DNA of 58,065 bases from Candidatus Acetothermia bacterium (GTDB lineage: Bacteria > Bipolaricaulota > Bipolaricaulia > RBG-16-55-9 > JANLFV01): positions 1 to 58,065 of the forward strand of contig JANLFV010000009.1 of assembly GCA_024653345.1 (NCBI GenBank), in the 5' to 3' direction. The translations under genes and the position numbers were made by a program. The notes under the pieces were generated by a model. That model made no database searches, was not told where the DNA came from, and was given only the letters and a program-made list of their open reading frames with translations. This document shows, piece by piece, positions 34,812 through 42,303 of this stretch (positions are counted from its first letter, which is position 1; each line of letters begins with the position of its first letter).

Positions 34812-35956
34812 CCCGCTACCTCTGGCGCCGTGCGGGCTCGATCCCGCTGACCGTCCTCCTGCTCATCACTCTCATCTGGGTGATCATCGAGGTTCAGCCG
34901 GGGGAGTTCGCCCAGGTCTACATCGGCAACTCCAAGATTTCCGAATCCTATCGCGAGAGGCTCGCGAATGATCTCGGCCTGAGCGGGCCCGCCTTCCTCA
35001 GATACCTTCACTTTGTCAAGAACATCTTCACCGCGAACCTGGGGGTCTCCTTCTCCCACTACCCCCGCCCGGTCTGGGAGATCCTCGCCGAGCGGCTCCC
35101 GCGCACGGCCGTCCTCTTCCTCGCCGCCTTCTTCATCCAGCTCTCCTTGGGATACCTCGCGGGGCGAGCGATCGGCTGGCGGCGAGAGGGAGCACTAGAC
35201 TACAGCGGGACGATCGCCGCGGCCGTCTTCTGGTGCTCCTTCCTCCCGCTGTTGACCTCGATGCTCGTCTGGGTCTTCAGCATGAGACTGGGCCTGCTCC
35301 CGCCCTCGAAGTTCGTGAACGTCGAGCTGTTGATCCGCCACCCCGAGGTCTCCATCAATCGGATCTTCAGCTACATCATCGCCGGCGGACTTCTCTTGCT
35401 CATCATCCTGTATGGAAGCCGTCGTGCGATCGCCAGGCTCGCCCGGCCCTGGGTGGCAAGACTGCCGCTCTACCTCCTCCTAGCAGGGGCAGTCGGCTCG
35501 CTGCTAGGGCTCACCACCACGGGCCAGGTTGCCTGGGATGTCCTCCGGCGGATGGTCTTGCCGATCATCACCCTCACGCTCGTGGGCGGGGGGTTCTATG
35601 TCCTCCTGATGCGGGACAGCATGGCAGAGACCATTACCGAGGACTATGTAATTCTCGCCAGGGCCAAGGGCCTGAGAGACAGAGCAGTGCGGAACAGGCA
35701 CGCGGCGCGGAATGCCCTCTTCCCCATCGTCACCAGCTTCCTCCTGGCTATGGCCTTCACCCTCGACGCCTCGATCATCACCGAGAGCGTCTTCTCCTGG
35801 CCGGGGATCGGCCTGGCCCTCCTTGAGGCCTTCATGGAAAAGGACATGCCCCTCGCGATCGGCATCATGGTCTTCCTGGGAGTGGTGGCCTCCTTCGCCC
35901 ACCTCCTGATCGACCTGCTCTATGCCTACCTCGACCCACGGATTAGAAATGGCTAG
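34808..35956 (+). CDS. ABC transporter permease, DppB/OppB type
   Basis: Second permease of the pair, 382 aa. The N-terminus WRRAGSIPLTVLLLITLIWVIIEVQPG and GVSFSHYPRPVWEILAERLPRTAVLFLAA are typical. The EAA loop is ITEDYVILARAKGLRDRAVRNRHAARNALFPI and the end LLIDLLYAYLDPRIR is canonical. It is longer than common DppB (about 310-340) because of an inserted hydrophobic stretch (about residues 195-240, AGGLLLLIILYGSRR to LPLYLLLAGAVGSLLGL) also found in the paralog at 42304. The order C then B is reversed relative to the second transporter. Confidence 0.93.
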   Translation: MTRYLWRRAGSIPLTVLLLITLIWVIIEVQPGEFAQVYIGNSKISESYRERLANDLGLSGPAFLRYLHFVKNIFTANLGVSFSHYPRPVWEILAERLPRTAVLFLAAFFIQLSLGYLAGRAIGWRREGALDYSGTIAAAVFWCSFLPLLTSMLVWVFSMRLGLLPPSKFVNVELLIRHPEVSINRIFSYIIAGGLLLLIILYGSRRAIARLARPWVARLPLYLLLAGAVGSLLGLTTTGQVAWDVLRRMVLPIITLTLVGGGFYVLLMRDSMAETITEDYVILARAKGLRDRAVRNRHAARNALFPIVTSFLLAMAFTLDASIITESVFSWPGIGLALLEAFMEKDMPLAIGIMVFLGVVASFAHLLIDLLYAYLDPRIRNG

Positions 35957-36033
35957 GCCGTAGCCAGTTCACGCCGCTCCGCGCGGAGAGGAAGAGACCT
36001 GAGAGACTAAGCAGGCGCTGGTCGTTCAAAAGC

Positions 36034-36061
36034 GCTGGGGCGAGCCGGAGCTCGCCCCAGC
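36034..36061 (-). terminator. Strong hairpin between convergent genes
   Basis: Perfect 12-bp stem GCTGGGGCGAGC / GCTCGCCCCAGC with a 4-base loop. On the minus strand it is followed by GCTTTTG, so it best serves the FG-GAP gene ending at 36081; it may also stop the permease transcript. Confidence 0.7.
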
Positions 36062-36080
36062 CTAGCTCGCAGTGATCAGT

Positions 36081-37253
36081 TCACCTGTTGAGAAGGACGG
36101 TCACATCGTTGCTCGCCGAGTTGGCGACCGCCAGGTCGGGCTTCCCGTCGCGGTTGAAGTCCCCCGCGACCAGGTCGATCGGCACATTCCCGGCCACGAC
36201 CGTAGCGCCGAGACTGAAGCGCCCGCTCCCGTCGTTGAGCAAGAGCGAGAGATCGCTGGTGCTGGCGCTGATGACCGCCAGGTCCGGCGCGCCGTCGCGA
36301 TCGAAGTCCGCCGCAACGATGACATTCGGATTAGTTCCGCCTGGGAAGTTCGTGGGGCTGCCGAAGCTCCCGTCACCGACTCCGAGGAGGATCGCGACAT
36401 TGTTCGTGCTCGTATTCGCGGTGGCGAGGTCCAAGTTCCCGTCACCGTTCAAATCCGCGGCCGCCACGGCGTGGGGCATGGTCCCGAGGGCGATATGGCT
36501 GACCGCGAAGCCCCCGGCGCCGTCGCTGATGAGCACGGAGACGCTCTCGGTCTTGGAGGAGTTAGCCGTGACGATGTCGAGGTTCCCGTCCTTGTTCAAG
36601 TCTGCCACGAGCAGCATCTGCGGCCCATTGCCGACCTTGAAGGTCTTGGGCGAGCCGAAGTTCCCCGTCCCGTCCCCGAGGAGGATCGAGACGCTGTCTC
36701 CCACGACATTGGCCGTGGCGATGTCAAGCTTCCCGTCCTTGTCGAAGTCCGCGAGCCGAACCGCTGTAGGGGCTCCGGGGACATCGAACTGCTTGGCCCG
36801 GACGAAGTCGACACTCCCGTTGCCGCGCCGGACGGCGACCTTGTTGCTGGCCGAGTGGGCCGTGACGATGTCAGCATTCCCGTCGCTATCGAGATCCCCG
36901 ACGGCGATCCCCTTCGGATCGGCCGCGACCCGGAAGGGCGACCTCTGCCCGGCCTGGAACTCCTCGAACTTCCCCGTCCCGTCCCCGACGAGGATCGAGA
37001 CCTGCCCGTTCGTGGCCGAGGCGTCGCAGTCTGACCGCTGGTCCCGCTCCGGGTCGCACTTGTAGCTGGCGACCGCTAGGTCGATCTTCCCATCATTGTT
37101 GAAGTCGCCCGCGGTCATGGCCTGGGGCCGGAGGGCCATCACTGGAAACGGGGACCCCGGCGCGTCGCTCAAGCTAACTAGTGTCGCTCCCTGTGGGAGA
37201 AAGGCCAGAGAGAGGAGGATCACCAATGCCAGTCCCGCTAATCTGCTGCGCAT
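36081..37253 (-). CDS. Secreted seven-bladed FG-GAP/VCBS beta-propeller protein
   Basis: Exported 390-aa protein with a signal peptide (LAGLALVILLSLAFLPQGA). Seven repeats of about 47 residues each carry a calcium-loop motif of the form D-(F/L)-(N/D)-x-D-G-x-x-D-(L/I)-A-x-A: NNDGKIDLAVA, DSDGNADIVTA, DKDGKLDIATA, NKDGNLDIVTA, NGDGNLDLATA, DRDGAPDLAVI and NRDGKPDLAVA. Between them run strands such as VSILLGDGTGNFGSP. The architecture is an integrin-alpha-like or VCBS seven-bladed propeller and nothing else. It probably mediates adhesion or binding at the cell surface; no enzyme motif seen. GAAAGGAG lies upstream of the ATG. Confidence 0.9.
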   Translation of the reverse strand: MRSRLAGLALVILLSLAFLPQGATLVSLSDAPGSPFPVMALRPQAMTAGDFNNDGKIDLAVASYKCDPERDQRSDCDASATNGQVSILVGDGTGKFEEFQAGQRSPFRVAADPKGIAVGDLDSDGNADIVTAHSASNKVAVRRGNGSVDFVRAKQFDVPGAPTAVRLADFDKDGKLDIATANVVGDSVSILLGDGTGNFGSPKTFKVGNGPQMLLVADLNKDGNLDIVTANSSKTESVSVLISDGAGGFAVSHIALGTMPHAVAAADLNGDGNLDLATANTSTNNVAILLGVGDGSFGSPTNFPGGTNPNVIVAADFDRDGAPDLAVISASTSDLSLLLNDGSGRFSLGATVVAGNVPIDLVAGDFNRDGKPDLAVANSASNDVTVLLNR

Positions 37254-37283
37254 CTCTGCAGCACTCCTTTCTTCGTGAGATCA

Positions 37284-37310
37284 GCCGAATCTACACTGGA
37301 AGGATTCGGC
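37284..37310. promoter_or_regulatory. Inverted repeat over the FG-GAP promoter, possible operator
   Basis: GCCGAATC (37284-37291) and GATTCGGC (37303-37310) are perfect inverted 8-base arms with an 11-base spacer. The left arm overlaps the -10 box of the minus-strand promoter and the right arm lies in the -10/-35 spacer. Confidence 0.4.
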
Positions 37311-37318
37311 GGTTTCAA
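37288..37318 (-). promoter_or_regulatory. Promoter of the FG-GAP gene
   Basis: Minus strand TTGAAA (37318-37313), 19-base spacer, TAGATT (37293-37288); leader about 27 nt. Confidence 0.45.
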
Positions 37319-37390
37319 CGCCTGCGCCGTGGGTATTCTAACACCCTTCTCTAGCGGCGTCAATCGTTCGGGTGCCTGCCGGGGCGATGC

Positions 37391-37419
37391 TTGACAAAGT
37401 CAGGGAGATGTGCTATACT
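37391..37419 (+). promoter_or_regulatory. Near-consensus promoter of the YVTN beta-propeller gene
   Basis: TTGACA (37391-37396), 17-base spacer, TATACT (37414-37419), among the best promoters in the window. Start near 37426, giving an untranslated leader of about 137 nt. Confidence 0.8.
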
Positions 37420-37484
37420 TTTGGCGGTAACCAAAGGTTAGTGCGTGAGGGTCCGGGGAAATGAAGGGGGAGGACGGTCAGGAG

Positions 37485-37491
37485 AGGAGGT
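37485..37491 (+). promoter_or_regulatory. Extra Shine-Dalgarno-like site AGGAGGT in the leader
   Basis: A full anti-16S-complementary AGGAGGT lies in the leader about 72 nt before the real start, which has its own AGGGAGG at 37544-37550. A similar extra site is in the leader of the gene at 39955. It may be an mRNA-stabilising site. Confidence 0.4.
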
Positions 37492-37562
37492 GAGGAGTTT
37501 GCGCTAAAACCTGGAGAGCCTATCCGTTTCCAAAATCTACGAAAGGGAGGTAGTATAGGGAA

Positions 37563-38633
37563 ATGAAGAAGGCTAATCTGATCAAGCTGATCTTGGTGGT
37601 CTCCTTACTGGCGGGGCTCGTCTGGAGCGCCTACAGCGTGACGCTCGTAAAGGCGATCAAGTCCACTCCGGCAGGCATCGGGGCCTATGACATCGAGGAC
37701 ATGCAGATGTGCGCGGACGGGAAGACCGCAATCATGGTCGCGGTCGCCAGAAACGACGATGCCCGAGTCTATTGGTATGACCTCGCAAACGACAAGGTCG
37801 CGGGTTACTGCCGCGTCGGCATCCTCTACGGCCCGCGCGGTGACCGGGGGATCGGGATCAACCCGCAGTGCACCTACGCCTATCTCGCCAACTACCCGAT
37901 CGACAGCGTCAGCACCATCGATCTTGCCGCCAGCCCGAGGGATGGGAAATACTGCGTGATGACAGAGACCGCTGTCGCCCCGAAGCCCAACGGGGATATC
38001 GGCCTCAACTATCCTGAGTGGCACAATGTGATGGTCGCCAGCTCTTTCTCCGATGTGATCACCATTCTCAACACCCAGGGCAAGGTGATCGACGAGATCG
38101 AGATGGGGTTCGGCCCGGACGGGGTGCTTGCTCTAGGGAAGCAGTGGGCAGCCGTGCCGAACCGCTACGATGACACGCTCTATGTCATCGATCTTCCCAG
38201 GCTCGAGGTCTACACGACCGTCACGGGGCTGAGCCGCGTCCCGGACACCGCCTGCCTCGACCCCGCAGGGCAGTATGTCTACGGGATCAACTTCGTTGAC
38301 AACAGCGTGGACGTGATCAAGACAGGCTCCTGGAATGTGGTGAAGCGGATCCCGGTGGGGCAGAGCCCGCGCTACTGCGCGATGGGCCCTGACGGGAAGT
38401 TCCTCTATGTCTCGAACACCACCGACAAGACGGTGAGCGTCATCGATACCGCCACCAAGCGCGTGGTGGAGACGATCGTGGCCGCTGGGCCGACCGAGCC
38501 GGCCGCGATCAAGTGGCTGGCTGTGACGAACGACAATCGCTACCTCTATGTCTACTACCCCGGCGGGCGCTCTGGGACCTACGCAGACTTCACCATCCTG
38601 AAGTTCGATGTCGGCCAGCTCTACGGAGGATAG
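37563..38633 (+). CDS. Secreted YVTN-type beta-propeller protein
   Basis: Exported 356-aa protein with a signal peptide (LIKLILVVSLLAGLVWSAYS). Repeats of about 42 residues of the form (P)DGK-hydrophobic-YVSN...VSVIDTATKRVVETI are clear in the C-terminal half: DPAGQYVYGINFVDNSVDVIKTGSWNVVKRIPVG, then GPDGKFLYVSNTTDKTVSVIDT. Weaker copies fill the N-terminal half. This is the YVTN/surface-layer beta-propeller fold; the biochemical role is unknown. Strong promoter, long leader and a strong terminator suggest high expression as a monocistronic message. Confidence 0.88.
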   Translation: MKKANLIKLILVVSLLAGLVWSAYSVTLVKAIKSTPAGIGAYDIEDMQMCADGKTAIMVAVARNDDARVYWYDLANDKVAGYCRVGILYGPRGDRGIGINPQCTYAYLANYPIDSVSTIDLAASPRDGKYCVMTETAVAPKPNGDIGLNYPEWHNVMVASSFSDVITILNTQGKVIDEIEMGFGPDGVLALGKQWAAVPNRYDDTLYVIDLPRLEVYTTVTGLSRVPDTACLDPAGQYVYGINFVDNSVDVIKTGSWNVVKRIPVGQSPRYCAMGPDGKFLYVSNTTDKTVSVIDTATKRVVETIVAAGPTEPAAIKWLAVTNDNRYLYVYYPGGRSGTYADFTILKFDVGQLYGG

Positions 38634-38652
38634 TCTGGATCGGGAATGAGCG

Positions 38653-38690
38653 AAGGTGGCGCGGGACCCCGGTCTCGCGCCACCTTTCTT
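38653..38690 (+). terminator. Rho-independent terminator of the YVTN gene
   Basis: AAGGTGGCGCG (38653-38663) pairs with CGCGCCACCTT (38676-38686), followed by TCTT. Strong GC stem. Confidence 0.8.
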
Positions 38691-38789
38691 AGGCTCCGGT
38701 GGCGTTCGGAAAGAACCGGGTGGCTGAGGCAGGCTGCAAGGGCCTCGCAACACTGATCGATACAGGCCAATCTCCCCTCGAGACTGGAG

Positions 38790-39275
38790 ATGAGTGTCAG
38801 CCAGGCGGAATCTCGGGTTATCATTAACAAGACCGCAGCGATGGCGGGGCTGATCGCGCCGTATCAAGCTGAGGTCGTGCGGCTGGCTTACGCGGAGCAT
38901 ATTGTCCGCTGCACGGAGCAGGACCCGGAGAGGATGGAGGAACTCCTCAGCCTCGACGGGGACCTGGAGAAGGCGCATAAGTGGATGGCCCTGGCCTACG
39001 CGAAGCGGGAGGGTGACCCGAAGAAGATCTGCGGCCTGGTGGTCTACCTCCTCAGCAACTACGGGGCGGCGGAGGAGGACAGGGAGAAGCGGCGATGGCT
39101 CGTGCGCCAGATCGAGAGGGGCAGGGTGAGGCTGGACGATCTGACCTACGAGTTGCTGAAGGGGACGAGGCTAGAGTGGGAGCACATCTTCAAGCTGGTG
39201 AGGAAGGAGTTCAACCCGACGCGGGAGAAGGAGCGAGTGAAGCGCTGGTATGAGAAGCTCACAGAGCATGAATGA
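38790..39275 (+). CDS. Unknown helical protein coupled to an anti-sigma-like gene
   Basis: I do not recognise this 161-aa soluble protein. It is rich in Glu, Arg, Lys and Leu, almost certainly all alpha-helical, with no signal or membrane segment (residues 20-90 form several amphipathic helices; the C-terminus is EFNPTREKERVKRWYEKL). Its last 8 bases overlap the start of the next gene, a membrane protein with a ZAS-like zinc motif. In the usual layout this position is occupied by an ECF sigma factor, but I see no sigma region 2 or 4 motifs here. A small regulator or partner protein is possible. Confidence 0.6.
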   Translation: MSVSQAESRVIINKTAAMAGLIAPYQAEVVRLAYAEHIVRCTEQDPERMEELLSLDGDLEKAHKWMALAYAKREGDPKKICGLVVYLLSNYGAAEEDREKRRWLVRQIERGRVRLDDLTYELLKGTRLEWEHIFKLVRKEFNPTREKERVKRWYEKLTEHE

Positions 39276-39699
39276 CGGCGGGTTCTTCGCGGGGTTGATC
39301 GGCGGGCTCGAGGAGCAGTGCCACAGCGAGCATCCTCCGGCCGCGGTGCTCCGCAAGTATGTGTGGCGGAGGCTTCCAGAAGGGAGGGACCTCCGGGCCG
39401 AGGTGGAGCGCCTCCTCAGCTCAAGGGTGGGAGGCCGGTGGACGCTGAGCCAGGTCTCGCTCCATGTGGCGACCTGCGGCGCGTGCGCACGCGAGGTGGC
39501 CCGACTCCGGGCGGGCCTCGGGCTCACCCGGGAATCGGCTTTCGCGGGAGACCGACCAACTCTCCTCTCTCGGAAGATGAGGCGGAGGCTGGCTTACTCC
39601 ATCCCGGTCGCCGTCACGCTCGCGCTCATCCTCGTGCTCTTCTTCCTCCCGCATCCCGTCGCGACGAGCTACTGCCGCTTCGGGGCACTGGCGATGTAA
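39268..39699 (+). CDS. Membrane protein with anti-sigma-type HxxxCxxC zinc motif
   Basis: 143-aa protein. Residues 55-80 hold LSQVSLHVATCGACAREV, with His66, Cys70 and Cys73 spaced as in zinc-binding anti-sigma (ZAS/zf-HC2) domains. One membrane segment follows at about 109-130 (YSIPVAVTLALILVLFFL), then a short tail. By family it would sit in the membrane with the zinc domain inside and hold a regulator, but no sigma gene is adjacent. I chose the ATG at 39268; 39250 is an in-frame alternative. Translation is coupled to the upstream gene. Confidence 0.65.
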   Translation: MNDGGFFAGLIGGLEEQCHSEHPPAAVLRKYVWRRLPEGRDLRAEVERLLSSRVGGRWTLSQVSLHVATCGACAREVARLRAGLGLTRESAFAGDRPTLLSRKMRRRLAYSIPVAVTLALILVLFFLPHPVATSYCRFGALAM

Positions 39700-39796
39700 G
39701 ATGGCTTGGGAAGTGATTCTCAGCGTTCCGGCGTCAGCCGCTCCACAGGTGTGCTATAATAATGGTCAGGGTGGCTCCTACGCTGAGCCAGTGGGA

Positions 39797-39826
39797 TTGG
39801 CAGAGGCGCAGGAAATGTGATATACT
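39797..39826 (+). promoter_or_regulatory. Promoter of the binding-protein gene
   Basis: TTGGCA (39797-39802), 18-base spacer, TATACT (39821-39826); leader about 120 nt. A further TATAAT at 39755-39760 could be a second upstream promoter, but no -35 was found for it. Confidence 0.6.
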
Positions 39827-39870
39827 TACAGCTTAAGGTCAAGGCAAGCAGAAAGGGAGCAGTCTAGGAA

Positions 39871-39877
39871 AGGAGGT
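39871..39877 (+). promoter_or_regulatory. Extra Shine-Dalgarno-like site AGGAGGT in the leader
   Basis: AGGAGGT about 80 nt before the ATG at 39955, which has its own AAAGGAGG at 39938-39945. It resembles the arrangement at 37485; both leaders also share GGAGAGCCT shortly downstream. Confidence 0.4.
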
Positions 39878-39954
39878 GGGAGCTGGGGAGAGCCTGGAGT
39901 CAAGCGGAGCAAAACACATCGCGAAGAGCGAATCTCGAAAGGAGGAGTTAGAAG

Positions 39955-42033
39955 ATGGGTTTCAAGGTTAAGCTAGGTTTGGTAGCAGTTCTGGCGCTCG
40001 CGCTCGGTCTGTTGGTGGCGGTGACGGCCGTCCCCCAGGGGGGCGGGCGGGTCTACCGCATGGGGTTCCACGAGGACATGACTACCACGAGCTACATGAA
40101 CTACGTGGGCCCAGGGTCCACCGTCTGGAACGCCTATGTCCTGGGGAACATGCACCCCTCGCTCTACGGGCTGAGTGATGTCACCTTCCAGCCGATCCTC
40201 TCGCTGGCCGAGGACTATGCCACACCCGTTGCTCGCGAGGGCGGGTTCTACACCTCCAGCATCTGCATCAGCCCCGGGAACACCTGGAGCGACGGGACCG
40301 AGATCACGGCTGAGGACATTGCCTTCACTCTCAACGGGATCCTCGAGCTGGACCCGATCGCCCTCGGTGGGAACTGGCCCTACAGCGTCGACCCCGATTT
40401 GTTCGATCACATGGACGTGACGAGCAAGTACTGCGTCAAGTTCTACCTCAAGGACAAGCCGGGGCTATCCCGCTGGGAGTATGGGATGCTCGGTGCCCCG
40501 ATCCTCCAGAAGGCCTTCTGGGGGCCGAAGTTCGAGGCCGCGCTGGCGAGCGCTGACCCCGTGGCCACGATCTATGCCGACCCCGGCCAGCCCGAGCCGA
40601 GCGCGACCTCGTGGGTCTTCGAGAAGTGGGAGCCTGGTGCCTATGCCGAGCTCGTGCGGAGCTACACCAACGCCCCGACCGAGCTCGAGGGCATGAGCCG
40701 GCTGCTGGAGTGCGAGGGCGGGTTCTACGGAACCGCCAGCGTCGGTTCGGTCTTTGGCGGTGGCTATCGCGGGAGCCTCTACGCCGTGGCCTCGAACGCC
40801 ACCGAGTATGGCACGATCAAGGGACTGGAGTCACAGCTCAAGGCCGACACGAGCTACTACAAGTATAACGACGCGAACCTCGCCCTGATCGTCCGCACGA
40901 ACACCTCCAACGACTACAATGCCCTCTGGAACGCCGTGAGCGGGAAGCTGAGCGAGATCGAGAGCGCGATCGGCTGCAACAAGACCCTCGACTTCGCCCC
41001 CGGCCCCTATGTGGACGCCGTGGTCTACAAGCTCTACGGGACGCTCGCCGCGGGCGCGCTGGCCCTCATCTCCGGGGAGATCGACTTCCAGCTCAACCCC
41101 TTGGGCTATGAGCTCGGTCTCCGCCGGCAACTCGAGGCCGCGCCGGGCGTGACGGTCTTCAGCAACCCGGACAACGGGATCTTCTACTTCAGCTTCAACC
41201 TCCGCCGGCCGCCGATGAACAACATCTACTTCCGCAAGGCGCTCGACTGCATGATCGATCGCGAGTATGTCACGACCGAGCTGCTCCAGGGCGTCGCCGA
41301 GGCGGCCTACTCCGTCGTCCCGCCGGGGAACGCCTACTGGTTCCGCCCGCCCTCAGAGGAGGAGAAGCAGGCCCGCTGCATCGGCTTCTCTGCGGCGGCC
41401 AAGCTGAAGAAGGCCGTGGAGTATCTGGAGATGGGCGGCTTCACCTGGCAGGTGAAGCCGGAGGTCCTGCCTGATGGCACGATCAAGGCCGGGCGAGGGA
41501 TCAAGCTCGACGGCCAGCTCGTCCCTGAAATCGAGTATATCCACCCGAACGCGGCTTACGACAACCGGCGGAACATCTTCGGGCTCCACGTCTCCAAGGC
41601 CGCGAACACCTTGGGTATCCCGCTGCGGAATGTCCCGACCGGGTTCAATGTCATCGTCAGCCGCGTCTTCGACGAGCAGGACTTCGACATGTGGTCCCTC
41701 GGTTGGTCGCTCGGGATCTATCCGGACTATCTGGAGGGGTTCTTCCACTCCCAGTATGCCGAGCTTGGTGGGCAGAACGCGCAGGGCTACTCTAACCCCG
41801 AGTTCGACGCTCTGGCCGAGGCCTTCGTCCTGGAGCAGGACATCGTGAAGGCCCGCGAGCTGGCCTTGCAGATGCAGGCGTTCCTCGCGGACGAGCTTCC
41901 CTATGTCCCGCTCTTCTACGCCCCGACCTACGAGGCCTATCGCTCTGACTTCATCCAGTTCCCTTACACTCAGGTCTTGGCCGGCGTCTCTGATATGAAC
42001 GGCATGATCAGCTACGTCAAGCTGATCCGCTAG
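39955..42033 (+). CDS. ABC transporter substrate-binding protein, family 5
   Basis: Exported solute-binding protein of a peptide/oligosaccharide importer, 692 aa, longer than the usual 520-600. Signal peptide: MGFKVKLGLVAVLALALGLLVAV, no lipobox seen. Typical SBP_bac_5 features are GNTWSDGTEITAEDIAFTLNG, FRKALDCMIDREYVTTELLQG and the C-terminal LGWSLGIYPDYLEGFFHS...YSNPEFDALAE...LADELPYVPLFY. Extra length lies in the middle (about 230-340, Ser/Tyr/Asn-rich). Substrate unknown. A terminator follows at once, and the permease operon has its own promoter, a layout that allows excess binding protein. Confidence 0.93.
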   Translation: MGFKVKLGLVAVLALALGLLVAVTAVPQGGGRVYRMGFHEDMTTTSYMNYVGPGSTVWNAYVLGNMHPSLYGLSDVTFQPILSLAEDYATPVAREGGFYTSSICISPGNTWSDGTEITAEDIAFTLNGILELDPIALGGNWPYSVDPDLFDHMDVTSKYCVKFYLKDKPGLSRWEYGMLGAPILQKAFWGPKFEAALASADPVATIYADPGQPEPSATSWVFEKWEPGAYAELVRSYTNAPTELEGMSRLLECEGGFYGTASVGSVFGGGYRGSLYAVASNATEYGTIKGLESQLKADTSYYKYNDANLALIVRTNTSNDYNALWNAVSGKLSEIESAIGCNKTLDFAPGPYVDAVVYKLYGTLAAGALALISGEIDFQLNPLGYELGLRRQLEAAPGVTVFSNPDNGIFYFSFNLRRPPMNNIYFRKALDCMIDREYVTTELLQGVAEAAYSVVPPGNAYWFRPPSEEEKQARCIGFSAAAKLKKAVEYLEMGGFTWQVKPEVLPDGTIKAGRGIKLDGQLVPEIEYIHPNAAYDNRRNIFGLHVSKAANTLGIPLRNVPTGFNVIVSRVFDEQDFDMWSLGWSLGIYPDYLEGFFHSQYAELGGQNAQGYSNPEFDALAEAFVLEQDIVKARELALQMQAFLADELPYVPLFYAPTYEAYRSDFIQFPYTQVLAGVSDMNGMISYVKLIR

Positions 42034-42067
42034 TGGCAGGCTCTGCGGAAACGGACGGGTAAACTAG

Positions 42068-42110
42068 GGGCTTAGAGGTGGGGGCTGACCCCGCCTCTAA
42101 GCCCTTTCTC
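42068..42110 (+). terminator. Terminator between binding protein and permease operon
   Basis: GGGCTTAGAGG (42068-42078) pairs with CCTCTAAGCCC (42094-42104), followed by TTTCTC. Confidence 0.8.
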
Positions 42111-42233
42111 ATTCCACGAGGGCGGTAGTGGCGGAGGCCCCGGCCTAGCGGAATTCCCCGGGATAATAAACCACGGTCACCCCTGGCATGTGCGCCTGAG
42201 CGGAGGGACAGATCTAGGTTCTTGCCCTCGTAG

Positions 42234-42264
42234 TTGTCAAGAATCCAGCCTCCCGTGGTATAAT
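42234..42264 (+). promoter_or_regulatory. Promoter of the permease/ATPase operon
   Basis: TTGTCA (42234-42239), 19-base spacer, TATAAT (42259-42264); same hexamers and spacer as the promoter at 33784. Leader about 33 nt. The ~120 bases between the terminator and this promoter show nothing else. Confidence 0.65.
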
Positions 42265-42303
42265 GCCCGTAAGCTAGTCTAAGGAGAAAGGCAGGTCGCG
42301 CAG

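Noticed and set aside
37461-37493. Ten-codon leader frame as a gene
   Set aside because: Too short, with a weak ribosome-binding site; its AGG-AGG end is explained by the Shine-Dalgarno-like sequence. Mentioned only as a possible control.
39755-39760. TATAAT as the main promoter of the binding-protein gene
   Set aside because: No -35 at proper spacing, and a better pair (TTGGCA/TATACT) lies closer to the gene.
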